Shown here: piece by piece, positions 1 through 8,248 of the stretch
Position numbering within the stretch: the stretch's first letter is position 1
Layout: the number at the start of each line of letters is the position of its first letter
Origin: Bacteroidia bacterium
Lineage (GTDB): Bacteria; Bacteroidota; Bacteroidia; CAIKAF01
Direction: 5' to 3'
NCBI GenBank assembly: GCA_030427255.1
Contig: JAUHWY010000001.1
Location: forward strand, 112,141-176,140
DNA length: 64,000 nt
Notes under the pieces: generated by a model
Databases searched by the model: none
Seen by the model: only the letters and a program-made list of their open reading frames with translations
Told to the model about the DNA's origin: nothing
Made by a program: the position numbers and the translations under genes

Positions 1-171
1 CATTACCTCTACACGATAATATTGGGGCATGGCATATCCTAAACCTTCGGTATGTATATGCAGCGATTGACTCGGCAACACTTGCCCGCGGAGGCCAAGG
101 CCGGTTCCTGTAAGCATCCATGCCAAAGACAGATGGACCAAGCCAAATTTTTGAAAACTAACTTGTTTCAC
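1..171 (-). CDS. N-terminal part of a secreted protein, cut by the window edge
   Basis: An open frame of 57 codons runs from a GTG at 169-171 to the window edge on the minus strand. It encodes a basic start (KQVSFQKF) followed by a hydrophobic stretch (LVHLSLAWMLTGTGLGL), which looks like a signal peptide. The GTG lies inside the last codons of nth, giving a 14 nt overlap that suggests translational coupling. No family can be recognised from this fragment, and the mature part seen is too short to judge. An internal ATG further in is an alternative start. The call rests on the open frame, the overlap and the signal-like sequence only. Confidence 0.5.
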   Translation of the reverse strand, partial: MKQVSFQKFGLVHLSLAWMLTGTGLGLRGQVLPSQSLHIHTEGLGYAMPQYYRVEVM

Positions 172-820
172 GATTCAATTTTTTTTGTTGTTTTTGATAG
201 TAAGCACAATACGGTGTTAAGCCACAGTCATCGCAAAGGGGCGTTCTCGCTTTGCAAACGTAACGTCCGTGCAATATAAGCCAATGGTGGGCTATGTGTA
301 CCTCCTCTTCGGGTATGTGTTTTAGGAGCTGTTTTTCAACTTCCAGCGGAGTTTTGGCCCGGTATACCAACCCTAGCCGTTGGCTAACTCGAAACACATG
401 GGTATCCACAGCCATAGCGGCCTTTTGAAAAACTACACTGGCAATAACATTGGCCGTTTTGCGCCCTACCCCCGGCAATTTCATCAGCTCCGATTGGCTC
501 TCCGGTACTTTACCCTCAAATTCCTCCACCAACATGCTACCCAATCCGGCCAAATGCTTGGCTTTGTTGTTAGGGTAGCTAATAGATTTAATGTAAGGAA
601 ATATTTCCTCGGCATCTACTTCGGCCAAGGCCTGTGGCGTTGGAAATCGCTCAAACAATGCAGGCGTCGTCAAATTTACGCGCTTATCGGTGCATTGCGC
701 CGAAAGTACCACGGCAACAAGCAATTGGAACGGATTTTCATAGGCCAGTTCGGTCTCTGCCACAGGCATATGTCGCCTAAACCAGGCCAAAACTTCCTTA
801 TAACGTTGTTCTTTTCGCAT
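158..820 (-). CDS. nth: Endonuclease III (DNA glycosylase/AP lyase)
   Basis: This base-excision repair enzyme removes oxidised pyrimidines and nicks the abasic site. The 220-residue protein has the helix-hairpin-helix LPGVGRKTANVI, whose Lys is the expected Schiff-base nucleophile, and the catalytic Asp in AVDTHV. It ends in the [4Fe-4S] pattern C-x6-C-x2-C-x5-C (Cys about 189, 196, 199, 205). Length matches the family. I take ATG 820; a TTG at 829 in the same frame would add three residues. An imperfect -7 element (TAATTTCG) lies just upstream. The stop overlaps the GTG of the next, partial gene on the same strand. Confidence 0.95.
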   Translation of the reverse strand: MRKEQRYKEVLAWFRRHMPVAETELAYENPFQLLVAVVLSAQCTDKRVNLTTPALFERFPTPQALAEVDAEEIFPYIKSISYPNNKAKHLAGLGSMLVEEFEGKVPESQSELMKLPGVGRKTANVIASVVFQKAAMAVDTHVFRVSQRLGLVYRAKTPLEVEKQLLKHIPEEEVHIAHHWLILHGRYVCKARTPLCDDCGLTPYCAYYQKQQKKLNRETS

Positions 821-861
821 GGACAGCAACGAAATTACACAAAGCCAAGCAAAGGTTTTTA

Positions 862-1014
862 TTTGGCCGCCTTTTCCCGCCCTTACCTTTAGCGTCCTTG
901 CTCCGGCGGGGCAGGGCTAGGCGCTGCGGGGTCCCCCAAAAAAAATGGGGGCCTCCTATCGCCAAGCCCTGCCAACCGCCCGAGCAAGGCCGGCTACCGG
1001 TGCGGTCGGGGGCG
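862..1014. repeat. Structured GC-rich intergenic element (family A)
   Basis: This 150 bp gene-free stretch between two minus-strand genes is far more GC-rich than its surroundings. It starts with TTTGGCCGCCTTTTCCCG and ends with CGGTCGGGGGCGG, close to the ends of the elements at 9265, 22949 and 39221. It folds into a long hairpin: CCTTGCTC (896-903) pairs with GAGCAAGG (982-989), GGCAGGGCT (910-918) with AGCCCTGCC (965-973), GGCG (920-923) with CGCC (960-963), and an apical CCCCCA with TGGGGG. No open frame of interest lies inside. Confidence 0.7.
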
Positions 1015-1030
1015 GAAATCTCGCTCCGTT

Positions 1031-1444
1031 TTAAGGCACGACGTTAAACTCAATGATGGAAATAAAGTATTCAAAAGTGGCTGTTCCACAGCAGTTACGA
1101 GCTGCATGCAAGCGCACCTGATCGCCGGCCTTTAGCCACATAGGCATTCGACTAAAGCTGTCAATCCGAATCCCTACAAATCCTCCTCCGGCATCTATTT
1201 CAATTTTTTGGGTTACCGAACCACTCAAGTCCGCAGAGGCTACTTCTATCTTCCAAACTTTGCCTGCCGGCACAGTCCAGCTGGGACTATTGTAGGACCA
1301 ATTACCTGTGGCACTTCCCGAATGACTTACCACTTGATTGAACTGCAAACTGCCCTGAGCATGTGCCTTGTTTTGAAATGAAACCAAGCTCAAAAAGCTT
1401 AACCAAAATAGTACTTGAGCAATAGATACGGTAAATCGAGGCAT
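1031..1444 (-). CDS. Small secreted protein of unknown function
   Basis: The 137-residue product has a signal peptide: a basic start, then hydrophobic VLFWLSFLSLVSF, with cleavage likely after AHA. The mature part of about 108 residues is rich in Ser, Gly and aromatic residues and looks all-beta. A CC pair (RNCCGTATF) sits near the C-terminus. I do not recognise a family. It is transcribed away from the larger secreted glycine-rich protein at 1564, and the two start codons are 119 bp apart, so they may share a control region; a functional link is only inferred. Confidence 0.7.
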   Translation of the reverse strand: MPRFTVSIAQVLFWLSFLSLVSFQNKAHAQGSLQFNQVVSHSGSATGNWSYNSPSWTVPAGKVWKIEVASADLSGSVTQKIEIDAGGGFVGIRIDSFSRMPMWLKAGDQVRLHAARNCCGTATFEYFISIIEFNVVP

Positions 1445-1548
1445 AGCGTATGGGGGTTTCTTTTAAATGTTTTCAAAAATAGGATTTCCTTTGCCCAAAC
1501 CTCACATCCGGTGCGCAGAAACCATAGAAAACCTTACTTTGGTGCTAG

Positions 1549-1556
1549 TAATTTTG
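1549..1556 (+). promoter_or_regulatory. -7 promoter element TAATTTTG
   Basis: TAATTTTG matches the Bacteroidota -7 consensus TAnnTTTG and ends 7 nt before the ATG at 1564, so the transcript would have almost no leader. No TTG is seen at the expected -33 distance. Confidence 0.5.
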
Positions 1557-1563
1557 CAGCGAT

Positions 1564-2856
1564 ATGCGTTTTCTTTCTTTCCTTTCTCTAACATTTTTAT
1601 CCCTTTCCCTTTCGGGCCAAGGGGTGCTTATCTCAAATCAACCGGGTCAGCCTTCTTCCGATGCTCTCTTAGAGGTCCGGTCTACTACCCAAGGCTTACT
1701 TTTTCCCAGACTTACCACCACCCAACGCAATAGCATCGCCAACCCCAACTCGGGGCTTACCATTTTTAACTTAACCAGCCAGTGTCTGGAAACCTATATG
1801 CCCAGTGGCAATTGGCGTCAGGTGGGATGTGATTGTGCCTCTTTCCCAAATCCTGCTTTCACCTTTTCACCTGCTTCAGGTAGTGTGAATAGTCCCGTTA
1901 GCTGTCAACCGGCCCTTTCCGGTCAAAGCTATGCCTGGTCTTTTACAGGCAATCCTTCCTTTGCCAACAATACCAATGCCAATAGCCAGCAACCTCAGGT
2001 CATTTGGAGTCAAGCCGGAAGCTATCAGGCCACCCTGCTCATTACCGATGCCAATGGCTGCAGCGACAGCCTTACGCAAAGTATCAGCATTTCTAATTGC
2101 GTAACCGGAGGAAGCCAAACCTTCAGTTTTACGGGAACGGTACAGCAATGGAGCATTCCCGCCGGGGTGTGTAGCCTCACCATTACTGCCCGCGGTGCCG
2201 CCGGTGGCGATAACCCGTTTTCCGGCTGCACCTATCAGGCAACCGGAGGTCTTGGAGCCGAAATTACCGGAACCTTTGCGGTAACTCCGGGCACTGCCTT
2301 AAGCATTATTGTAGGAGAAAGGGGAACCAATAGCAACGGCAATTGTGCAAATGGAGCTGCAGGTGGCGGCGGTGGTAGTTTTGTCTACCAAACCAATACC
2401 AACCAATTGTGGATTGCCGCCGGAGGCGGTGGCGGTGCGGCTCTCGAAAATCAAAATGCACCTCCCTACGTCAATGGAGTACCCGGACAAACCACCCAAA
2501 ACGGAAGCGATGGCCGCGAAGGACCGGGGGCTACTCCCGGTGGTACCGCCGGAAATGCAGGTGGCGGTGCAGGGCAAAGCGGTGGCCATGGTTGGAATCA
2601 GGTGCTTTCTAATCCCGCAGGTCGACAACCTTCAGGCGGCTATAACGCTCCCGGAGGCTATGGCGGCGGTGGCGCCAACCATACCAACGGCGGTGGCGGT
2701 GGTGGTGGTTATTCCGGCGGCGGTGGAACCACCGGATGCTGCAACGCCACCTTTTATTCCGCAGGCGGAGGAGGCGGTTCTTTCAACGCCGGACTTAATC
2801 AAAACAATCAATCAGGCACCCAAAGCGGAAACGGACAGGTGGTTATTACGTGGTAA
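1564..2856 (+). CDS. Secreted protein with PKD-like and glycine-rich domains
   Basis: The 430-residue protein begins with a signal peptide (MRFLSFLSLTFLSLSLSGQG). Residues about 30-75 carry the tail-fibre-like motif common in Bacteroidota surface proteins (LLFPRLTTTQRNSIANPNSG, then IFNLTS and GNWRQVGC). Residues about 80-180 form a PKD-like Ig domain (FTFSPASGSV to LLITDANGCSDSL). From about residue 185 to the end lies a glycine-rich domain with many GGGGG runs, closing on GQVVITW, as in the ALK-type Gly-rich family. It is probably exported and surface-located, in adhesion or matrix. No type IX sorting domain is seen. It ends 4 nt from the convergent trmN6. Confidence 0.8.
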   Translation: MRFLSFLSLTFLSLSLSGQGVLISNQPGQPSSDALLEVRSTTQGLLFPRLTTTQRNSIANPNSGLTIFNLTSQCLETYMPSGNWRQVGCDCASFPNPAFTFSPASGSVNSPVSCQPALSGQSYAWSFTGNPSFANNTNANSQQPQVIWSQAGSYQATLLITDANGCSDSLTQSISISNCVTGGSQTFSFTGTVQQWSIPAGVCSLTITARGAAGGDNPFSGCTYQATGGLGAEITGTFAVTPGTALSIIVGERGTNSNGNCANGAAGGGGGSFVYQTNTNQLWIAAGGGGGAALENQNAPPYVNGVPGQTTQNGSDGREGPGATPGGTAGNAGGGAGQSGGHGWNQVLSNPAGRQPSGGYNAPGGYGGGGANHTNGGGGGGGYSGGGGTTGCCNATFYSAGGGGGSFNAGLNQNNQSGTQSGNGQVVITW

Positions 2857-2860
2857 GAAT

Positions 2861-3562
2861 CTACAGGTAAAAGGCTCGGCACAGCTCCTCAAATTCGGGA
2901 CTCCTTTTGTCTCCGTTTTCAAATAATGTAAGCTGTTGAACTTCAAGCGGCACTTGTTCTCTTCCCCAAGAGCACAAATGTCTGGAAACAGCCTTGGTTG
3001 AGGTACTGCGCACTAAGGTATGGGCTTGTAAATGCATGCCGTCCTTCATGGCTTGTTGCCAAAACGCAAAGCTTACTTCCGGCAAAACCATGTGAATACG
3101 CCCTTCTTCGGTGAGTTGCTCCTGCATCCACTCTGCCCATTCCCATGGCAGATTTATATCTCCGTGCCTTGCGCTTTCCTTATCGGTGTTTTGGTTTTTG
3201 GTATGATTTAAAAAATAGGGCGGATTACACAGCAAATCATCTACCGGCACCGATGGTTTCCATTGTGGAATGGTTCCTTCAAACAGGTGTAATCTTTGGT
3301 GGAATGGACTTTGTGTAAAATTGGCCGCCGCTTGTTCCAAGGCTTTTGGATGCCGCTCTACTGCCCAGACTTGTCTTTCAGGATTCCGTTGTGCCGCCAT
3401 TAGGGCTAAAATCCCGGTCCCTGTGCCTGCATCCAAAATGGGTCCCGTACCGGCACTTGTATTGGCCCATGCCCCCAACAATACTGCATCCGTCCCTAGG
3501 CGAAAGGGCGCTAAATGCTGATGGAGCTCAAATTGCTTAAATCGAAAAACCGAGCTAGCCAT
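2861..3562 (-). CDS. trmN6: tRNA1(Val) A37 N6-methyltransferase
   Basis: This SAM-dependent enzyme methylates adenine 37 of tRNA1(Val). The sequence has the SAM-binding region ILDAGTGTGILALMAAQR and the N6-adenine signature NPPYF. The N-terminus SVFRFKQFELHQHLAPFRLG fits the TrmN6/YfiC family. I chose ATG 3562 (233 aa) because a perfect -7 element (TACATTTG) lies 4 nt before it; an upstream in-frame codon at 3583 falls in the promoter. It is convergent with the glycine-rich protein gene. Confidence 0.88.
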   Translation of the reverse strand: MASSVFRFKQFELHQHLAPFRLGTDAVLLGAWANTSAGTGPILDAGTGTGILALMAAQRNPERQVWAVERHPKALEQAAANFTQSPFHQRLHLFEGTIPQWKPSVPVDDLLCNPPYFLNHTKNQNTDKESARHGDINLPWEWAEWMQEQLTEEGRIHMVLPEVSFAFWQQAMKDGMHLQAHTLVRSTSTKAVSRHLCSWGREQVPLEVQQLTLFENGDKRSPEFEELCRAFYL

Positions 3563-3566
3563 GCGG

Positions 3567-3574
3567 CAAATGTA
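3567..3574 (-). promoter_or_regulatory. -7 promoter element TACATTTG of trmN6
   Basis: A perfect TAnnTTTG match on the minus strand, 4 nt before the ATG at 3562. It argues for a leaderless trmN6 mRNA and rules against the more distal start codon. Confidence 0.6.
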
Positions 3575-3640
3575 AAGCAGCAAAACAGGACAAGGGAATA
3601 TTTTAGGAAAATCCGTTATTTGTAGTGCAATTGAATCGAT

Positions 3641-4786
3641 ATGAGCGACCTATACATAAAACCAGTATCCACCAAAGCCGAACTCCGTCAATTCATGAAA
3701 CTCCCTTGGCGCATTTACGAAAACGACCCGGTTTGGGTGGCGCCGCTTTGGGGCTCTTACAAAAAGGTGTTTGACCCCAAACACAATCCTTTCTTTTTGC
3801 ATGGAACCATGGACTTGTTTATTGCCTTGCGCAACAACAAGGTAGTTGGTAGGGTAGCAGCCATCGTTAATCGTTTGCACAACGAAACCTGGAACGATAA
3901 GGTGGGCTTCTTCGGGTTTTTTGAATGCGAAGATGATCAAGAGGTGGCCAATGCGCTTCTGGACGCCGCAAAGGCCAATTTAGCCGAAAAAGGCTTTACC
4001 CACATGAGAGGCCCCGCCAGCCCATCTTCTAACGAAGACTATGGGGTAATGATCGACGGATTTGAAGAGCAACACGTAATTCTTAGTACCTACAACGCTC
4101 CTTGGTACTTTAAACTCTACCATACCTATGGTCTGGAACCCATCAAAACCCTCTACGCCTTTCGATTTGACGGTAAAAAAATTGTGAACCAAAATGCCGA
4201 ACGCATAGAACGCATCGAAAAAGCCCTTACTCAGCGCCTGGACTTCGAGTTGGTCGATCTGGACATGAAACGCTTCGAAGAAGGGGTAAAAACATTTAAG
4301 GGATTATTCAACAAGGCCTGGGGTACTACCTACAACCATGGCTGGGTGCCCCTCACCGACGAAGAATTTGACTTCATTACTGGCGACCTTAAACAAATTA
4401 CCGATCCACAACTGGTCATGTTTGCCAAGGTAAAAGGCGAAATTGTAGGCGGTTGCATTTGTTTGCCCGATTACAACGAAGTCTTTAAATCCTGGAAGGG
4501 AAAGCTCTTTCCATTCAATTGGATAGACATGTTTACCAAGGCCAAAAAAATCAAATGCATCCGTATCGTAATTTTGGGTGTAGTGCCCGAATACCAAAAG
4601 CGCGGGCTCGACGCACTCATGTACCTGCAAATTGCCAAACGGGGTTTGGCGCGCGGAGCCACCTGGGCCGAAGCCAGCTATATCGTAGAAGATAACGAAC
4701 CCATGAAAAAGCCCTTGCTCAATATCGGTGGCGAAATTTATAAAACCTACCAGGTTATGGAACAAACCATTGCTTCTAACGCTTAA
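3641..4786 (+). CDS. GNAT-family N-acetyltransferase
   Basis: The 381-residue protein belongs to a large GNAT-type family. The C-terminal acetyl-CoA region shows VILGVVPEYQKRGLDALMYL, where the Q-K-R-G-L motif is the pyrophosphate-binding loop. An N-terminal segment (MKLPWRIYENDPVWVAPL) is typical of this uncharacterised group. The substrate is unknown. There is no signal peptide, so it is cytosolic. The next gene starts 6 nt after the stop, so the two form an operon with a membrane protein. Confidence 0.8.
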   Translation: MSDLYIKPVSTKAELRQFMKLPWRIYENDPVWVAPLWGSYKKVFDPKHNPFFLHGTMDLFIALRNNKVVGRVAAIVNRLHNETWNDKVGFFGFFECEDDQEVANALLDAAKANLAEKGFTHMRGPASPSSNEDYGVMIDGFEEQHVILSTYNAPWYFKLYHTYGLEPIKTLYAFRFDGKKIVNQNAERIERIEKALTQRLDFELVDLDMKRFEEGVKTFKGLFNKAWGTTYNHGWVPLTDEEFDFITGDLKQITDPQLVMFAKVKGEIVGGCICLPDYNEVFKSWKGKLFPFNWIDMFTKAKKIKCIRIVILGVVPEYQKRGLDALMYLQIAKRGLARGATWAEASYIVEDNEPMKKPLLNIGGEIYKTYQVMEQTIASNA

Positions 4787-4792
4787 TCTTTA

Positions 4793-5344
4793 ATGCTTAA
4801 TCGTGTACGATACCTGTACCGTCGGGTGCTGCTTTTGCTGCTGCCCATGCGCGCATACCTCATCGAATCTCATTTGAGTTCCGAAGAAGTCTTGCTGCGC
4901 TTAAAAAGCATTATTTACGAAGACCGCCTGTACTTTATGAAGTCGCCGGATACCCAAAAACCATTTACCGGCCGCTTTTACCCCCAACGGTTCACCGCCA
5001 TTCGAAACCATCCCAAACCCTGGAAACGACGAATAAAAATTCGGGGCTATTGGCACAACAGCGAAGATGGAAAAGTAATGGTGCGCCTCATGATGTCCAA
5101 CCCTTTTTCGCCTTTCAATTTCTTCTTTTTGGGCCTTATGTACACCCTGTTCCTCTTGTTTTGGCCCGAACCCTTCCAGAACCCCTGGCTAAACGTAATC
5201 CTTTGGCTAATGCCGCTACTTGCCATGTTTTTGTTTACCAACATTTCTTTTCAAGGCATTTACAAAGAAGAAAAGCGACGCTTTTTTAAGCTGCTCAAGG
5301 GCATCCGTGTGCCTGAATCCAAGGCCCGTAAAATGGGCTATTAG
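4793..5344 (+). CDS. Uncharacterised membrane protein
   Basis: The 183-residue protein has two probable transmembrane helices at about residues 103-123 (FNFFFLGLMYTLFLLFW) and 130-152 (WLNVILWLMPLLAMFLF). A basic soluble N-terminal half and a basic C-terminal tail (KEEKRRFFKLLKG) flank them. The N-terminal RYLYRRVLLLLLPMRAYL is amphipathic. I do not recognise a family. It follows the GNAT gene by 6 nt and is probably co-transcribed with it. Confidence 0.7.
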   Translation: MLNRVRYLYRRVLLLLLPMRAYLIESHLSSEEVLLRLKSIIYEDRLYFMKSPDTQKPFTGRFYPQRFTAIRNHPKPWKRRIKIRGYWHNSEDGKVMVRLMMSNPFSPFNFFFLGLMYTLFLLFWPEPFQNPWLNVILWLMPLLAMFLFTNISFQGIYKEEKRRFFKLLKGIRVPESKARKMGY

Positions 5345-5398
5345 CAGCAATTGTTTCGCATTTTTCCCTCCCGCAAAGCATATTTTCTTCTTGTACGT

Positions 5399-5406
5399 AC
5401 CTTTGC
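5399..5406 (+). promoter_or_regulatory. -7 promoter element TACCTTTG
   Basis: A perfect TAnnTTTG match 42 nt upstream of the glycosyltransferase ATG. Unlike many genes here it would leave a leader of about 35 nt. No TTG is seen at -33. Confidence 0.45.
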
Positions 5407-5448
5407 CGCAAATAACCCTCGGCCCTTGGCCTTTTTTTTCCAATACAT

Positions 5449-6516
5449 ATGCACCTAGTCTTTGATGCCAAAAGGGCCTTTGTAAATGGAACCGGTCTCG
5501 GCCAGTATGCCAGAGCTCACCTTAGAATGGTAGCCCAACACCTCGGAGGCCAAGCCATAACCTTGTGCAGCCCTTTTAGCCGCATGCCTTCCTTTGAAGA
5601 GGAAATGAAAGAAGCCGGCGCTAACATCGTCTTTGTTGGTAAAGGGGCCTTTTGGCGCTCCAAACATCTGCCCAAAATCGCCGCTCAATCGGCCGCTACT
5701 ACTTTTCATGCTTTAAGCCCCGAATTGCCCTCCGGCATTCAAGCACCCACCATCGTGACGCTTCACGACCTCATTCCCTTCGAAAACCCTGCATACCATC
5801 GCTTCCCCGATGTGTTTTTGTATAAGCTCAAAAGCTCCAAAGCACTTACCCGTGCCGATAAAATTGTTTCGGTAAGCGCCCGCACCGCCCATGTGGCAAC
5901 ACGGTTTTTTCCCTCCCTAAGCTCAAAAATAGAAGTGATTCCCCCGGTATTTTTGCCCGCTCCGGAATGGGACGCACAAGCATCAACAGGCTATGCTAAG
6001 CCCTATATTTTGTATGTAGGAAGCCAAGACCTTCGAAAAAATATAGGAACACTGCTAAGGGCTTTTGCCGCTTCCGAAATTCGCCGGGACTTTTCCTTGG
6101 TGTTGGTAGGTCCCTTGGGAAGCATGACCCGCTCCTGGCGCGAGTTTGCACGCAATATGGAAATGGAAGACCAAGTACACTTTGCAGGTAGTGTTTCCGA
6201 AGCCCAAAAGGCCGCTTGGTACCGAGGTGCACAGGCCGTAGTTTACCCTTCCCTTGTCGAAGGTTTTGGCTTGCCCGTGCTCGAAGCGCTCTATTTTCAA
6301 AAGCCGGTCTTGACCGTGCAAGACAGCAGCATGGAAGAAGCCGGTGGACCCTTGGCACACTACTTTCCCGGCTTGGATGTTGGCGCCTGGACACACGGCT
6401 TAAATAGCATTCCCCATTTGGCTCCGCCCAAGCCCGAAGAGCTGCATAAGCACCTCCGGCAGTTTTCTACCGAGGCGCTTTGGCCCGCATGGAAAAAGGT
6501 CTATGGCCTTAGTTGA
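5449..6516 (+). CDS. Glycosyltransferase (GT4/group 1, GT-B fold)
   Basis: The 355-residue enzyme transfers a sugar from a nucleotide donor; the acceptor cannot be told from sequence. The C-terminal donor domain begins at YILYVGSQDLRKNIGTLLRAF (about residues 184-204). It contains the E-x7-E region SLVEGFGLPVLEALYFQKPV, the hallmark of GT4 enzymes. The N-terminal half holds the acceptor domain with VTLHDLIPFENP. There is no signal peptide or membrane segment. No other polysaccharide genes lie nearby, so its pathway is open. Confidence 0.88.
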   Translation: MHLVFDAKRAFVNGTGLGQYARAHLRMVAQHLGGQAITLCSPFSRMPSFEEEMKEAGANIVFVGKGAFWRSKHLPKIAAQSAATTFHALSPELPSGIQAPTIVTLHDLIPFENPAYHRFPDVFLYKLKSSKALTRADKIVSVSARTAHVATRFFPSLSSKIEVIPPVFLPAPEWDAQASTGYAKPYILYVGSQDLRKNIGTLLRAFAASEIRRDFSLVLVGPLGSMTRSWREFARNMEMEDQVHFAGSVSEAQKAAWYRGAQAVVYPSLVEGFGLPVLEALYFQKPVLTVQDSSMEEAGGPLAHYFPGLDVGAWTHGLNSIPHLAPPKPEELHKHLRQFSTEALWPAWKKVYGLS

Positions 6517-6560
6517 CTGCGTTTTCCGGACAACTTCTTGGGCCCAGCAAAGCTCAAATA

Positions 6561-6703
6561 GAGACTGTTGATGCGTGGTGTTTTCAAGGCAAATTAAGGC
6601 GCAGACAAATTGAAAGGCCGGAGTTTACTAATTGTAAATGAGGACCTTGAAATTTGGCTGTAACGCAAAGTTGCCGCAAGAATAGCCTCGCATCAACAGT
6701 CTC
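6561..6703 (+). mobile_element. MITE-like element, copy 1 (143 bp, 5 bp target duplication)
   Basis: The element has perfect 15 bp terminal inverted repeats (GAGACTGTTGATGCG and CGCATCAACAGTCTC). It is flanked by the direct repeat AAATA (6556-6560 and 6704-6708). Internally it carries GGAGTTTACT-AATT-GTAAATGAGGAC and no coding frame. A second intact copy of exactly the same length lies inverted at 39066-39208, and an enlarged copy at 10359-10601. This is a non-autonomous transposon; no matching transposase is in the window. Confidence 0.82.
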
Positions 6704-6820
6704 AAATACTAAGCAATCCTCTCGACCCAAGCTCAATCCTTAGCACCCTTTAGCAGCCCTTACCAACAAGCGCTACGTTTAATTGCTATTAAGGGCTAGG
6801 CCAAAACGCCCCAAATGCCC

Positions 6821-6828
6821 TATTTTTG
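6821..6828 (+). promoter_or_regulatory. -7 promoter element TATTTTTG of the CCA-adding enzyme gene
   Basis: A perfect TAnnTTTG match, 4 nt before the ATG at 6833. It decides for that start over the in-frame ATG at 6815, which lies upstream of the promoter element. Confidence 0.55.
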
Positions 6829-6832
6829 CCCC

Positions 6833-8248
6833 ATGGCCAAAATGGAACTCAACCATCGGGTATTTGGAATCGTTGGCGAAGAAGCCGACCATTTAGGCGT
6901 AGAAGCTTTTGTGATTGGTGGCTTTGTGCGTGACTTACTGCTTGGTAGGCCCTCCAAAGACATCGATTTTATGTGCGTGGGTAATGGCTTGCAACTGGCA
7001 AAAGCCGTTGCATTTCGAATGAATGCCGGCAAACGATTGCGGGTATTCAAGAACTTTGGAACCGCCCAGTTCATGACCGGAGAATGGGATATGGAATTTG
7101 TCGGAGCCCGCAAAGAAAGCTATCGAACCCACTCCCGTAACCCCATTGTAGAAGACGGAAGTCTTGAAGACGATTTGCTCCGCCGCGATTTCACCATCAA
7201 TGCCCTGGCCATTCGACTCAACGGCCAGCATTACGGAGAAATTGTAGATGCCTTCGGTGGTTTGGCCGACTTGAATCAGGGAATCCTCCGAACCCCCGTG
7301 GACCCCACCCAAACCTTCAGCGACGATCCCCTACGCATGCTACGGGCCATCCGATTTGCAGCGCAACTCAACTTCCGCATCGATCCCGCCGCTTTTGCTG
7401 CCATGGAGCCCCTCAAAGACCGGCTAGGCATTTTGGCCAAAGAACGCATTGCCGATGAGCTCAACAAAATGATTTTGAGCCCCAATCCGGGGCTGGCCTT
7501 TCGCCTCTTGGACGAGTCCGGACTGCTCCCCGAAATCTTTCCCGAAATGAGCGCCCTCAAAGGGGTCGACATCGTGCAGGGAAAAGCACATAAAGACAAT
7601 TTTTACCACACCCTTCAAGTGCTCGAAAACCTCGCAGCCCATTCCGATGATCTTTGGCTGCGCTGGGCTGCCGTACTTCACGACATTGCCAAACCCAAAA
7701 CCAAACGTTTTGAACCCGGCCATGGCTGGACCTTTCATGGCCATGAGGAATTAGGCGCACGCATGGTGCCCAAAATTTTTAAACGCTTGGGTTTGCCGGG
7801 AAACGAAAAAATGAAGTTTGTCCAGAAAATGGTGCGCCTTCACCTTAGGCCCATTGCCCTAGTAAAAGAAGAAATTACCGACTCTGCCATCCGAAGGCTC
7901 TTGTTTGATGCCGGTGAGGACCTGGAATCCCTCATGACCCTCTGCGAAGCCGACATAACCTCCAAAAACGAAGCACGCGTAAAACGCTACCTCCGAAATT
8001 ATGAAGTGGTGAAACTTAAATTGAAAGAGGTAGAAGAAAAAGACCATATTCGAAACTTTCAGCCGCCGGTCACCGGAGAGGAAATCATGGACTTTTATGG
8101 CTTAGCGCCCTGCAAAACCATTGGCGACATAAAAAACAGCATCAAAGAAGCCATTTTAGAAGGCGAAATCCCCAACCAGAAGGAGGCCGCATGGGCCTAC
8201 ATGCTTCAAAAGGGCGAGGCTTTGGGCCTTAAGCCACAAGCCTCATGA
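6833..8248 (+). CDS. tRNA nucleotidyltransferase (CCA-adding) with HD domain
   Basis: This enzyme adds or repairs the 3' CCA of tRNAs. The 471-residue protein has the class II nucleotidyltransferase head: GGFVRDLLLGRPSKDIDF with the metal-binding Asp pair. The RNA-binding segment RRDFTINALA and FSDDPLRMLRAIRFA follow. The C-terminal half holds an HD phosphohydrolase domain (AVLHDIAKPKTK). Family and length fit Bacteroidota CCA/poly(A) polymerase-like proteins. It overlaps miaA by 4 nt (ATGA), making a tRNA-maturation operon. Confidence 0.9.
   Translation: MAKMELNHRVFGIVGEEADHLGVEAFVIGGFVRDLLLGRPSKDIDFMCVGNGLQLAKAVAFRMNAGKRLRVFKNFGTAQFMTGEWDMEFVGARKESYRTHSRNPIVEDGSLEDDLLRRDFTINALAIRLNGQHYGEIVDAFGGLADLNQGILRTPVDPTQTFSDDPLRMLRAIRFAAQLNFRIDPAAFAAMEPLKDRLGILAKERIADELNKMILSPNPGLAFRLLDESGLLPEIFPEMSALKGVDIVQGKAHKDNFYHTLQVLENLAAHSDDLWLRWAAVLHDIAKPKTKRFEPGHGWTFHGHEELGARMVPKIFKRLGLPGNEKMKFVQKMVRLHLRPIALVKEEITDSAIRRLLFDAGEDLESLMTLCEADITSKNEARVKRYLRNYEVVKLKLKEVEEKDHIRNFQPPVTGEEIMDFYGLAPCKTIGDIKNSIKEAILEGEIPNQKEAAWAYMLQKGEALGLKPQAS

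Noticed and set aside
2345-2926. A 193-codon frame inside the glycine-rich gene
   Set aside because: Shadow frame caused by GC-rich Gly codons; the real gene has a signal peptide and domains in its own frame.
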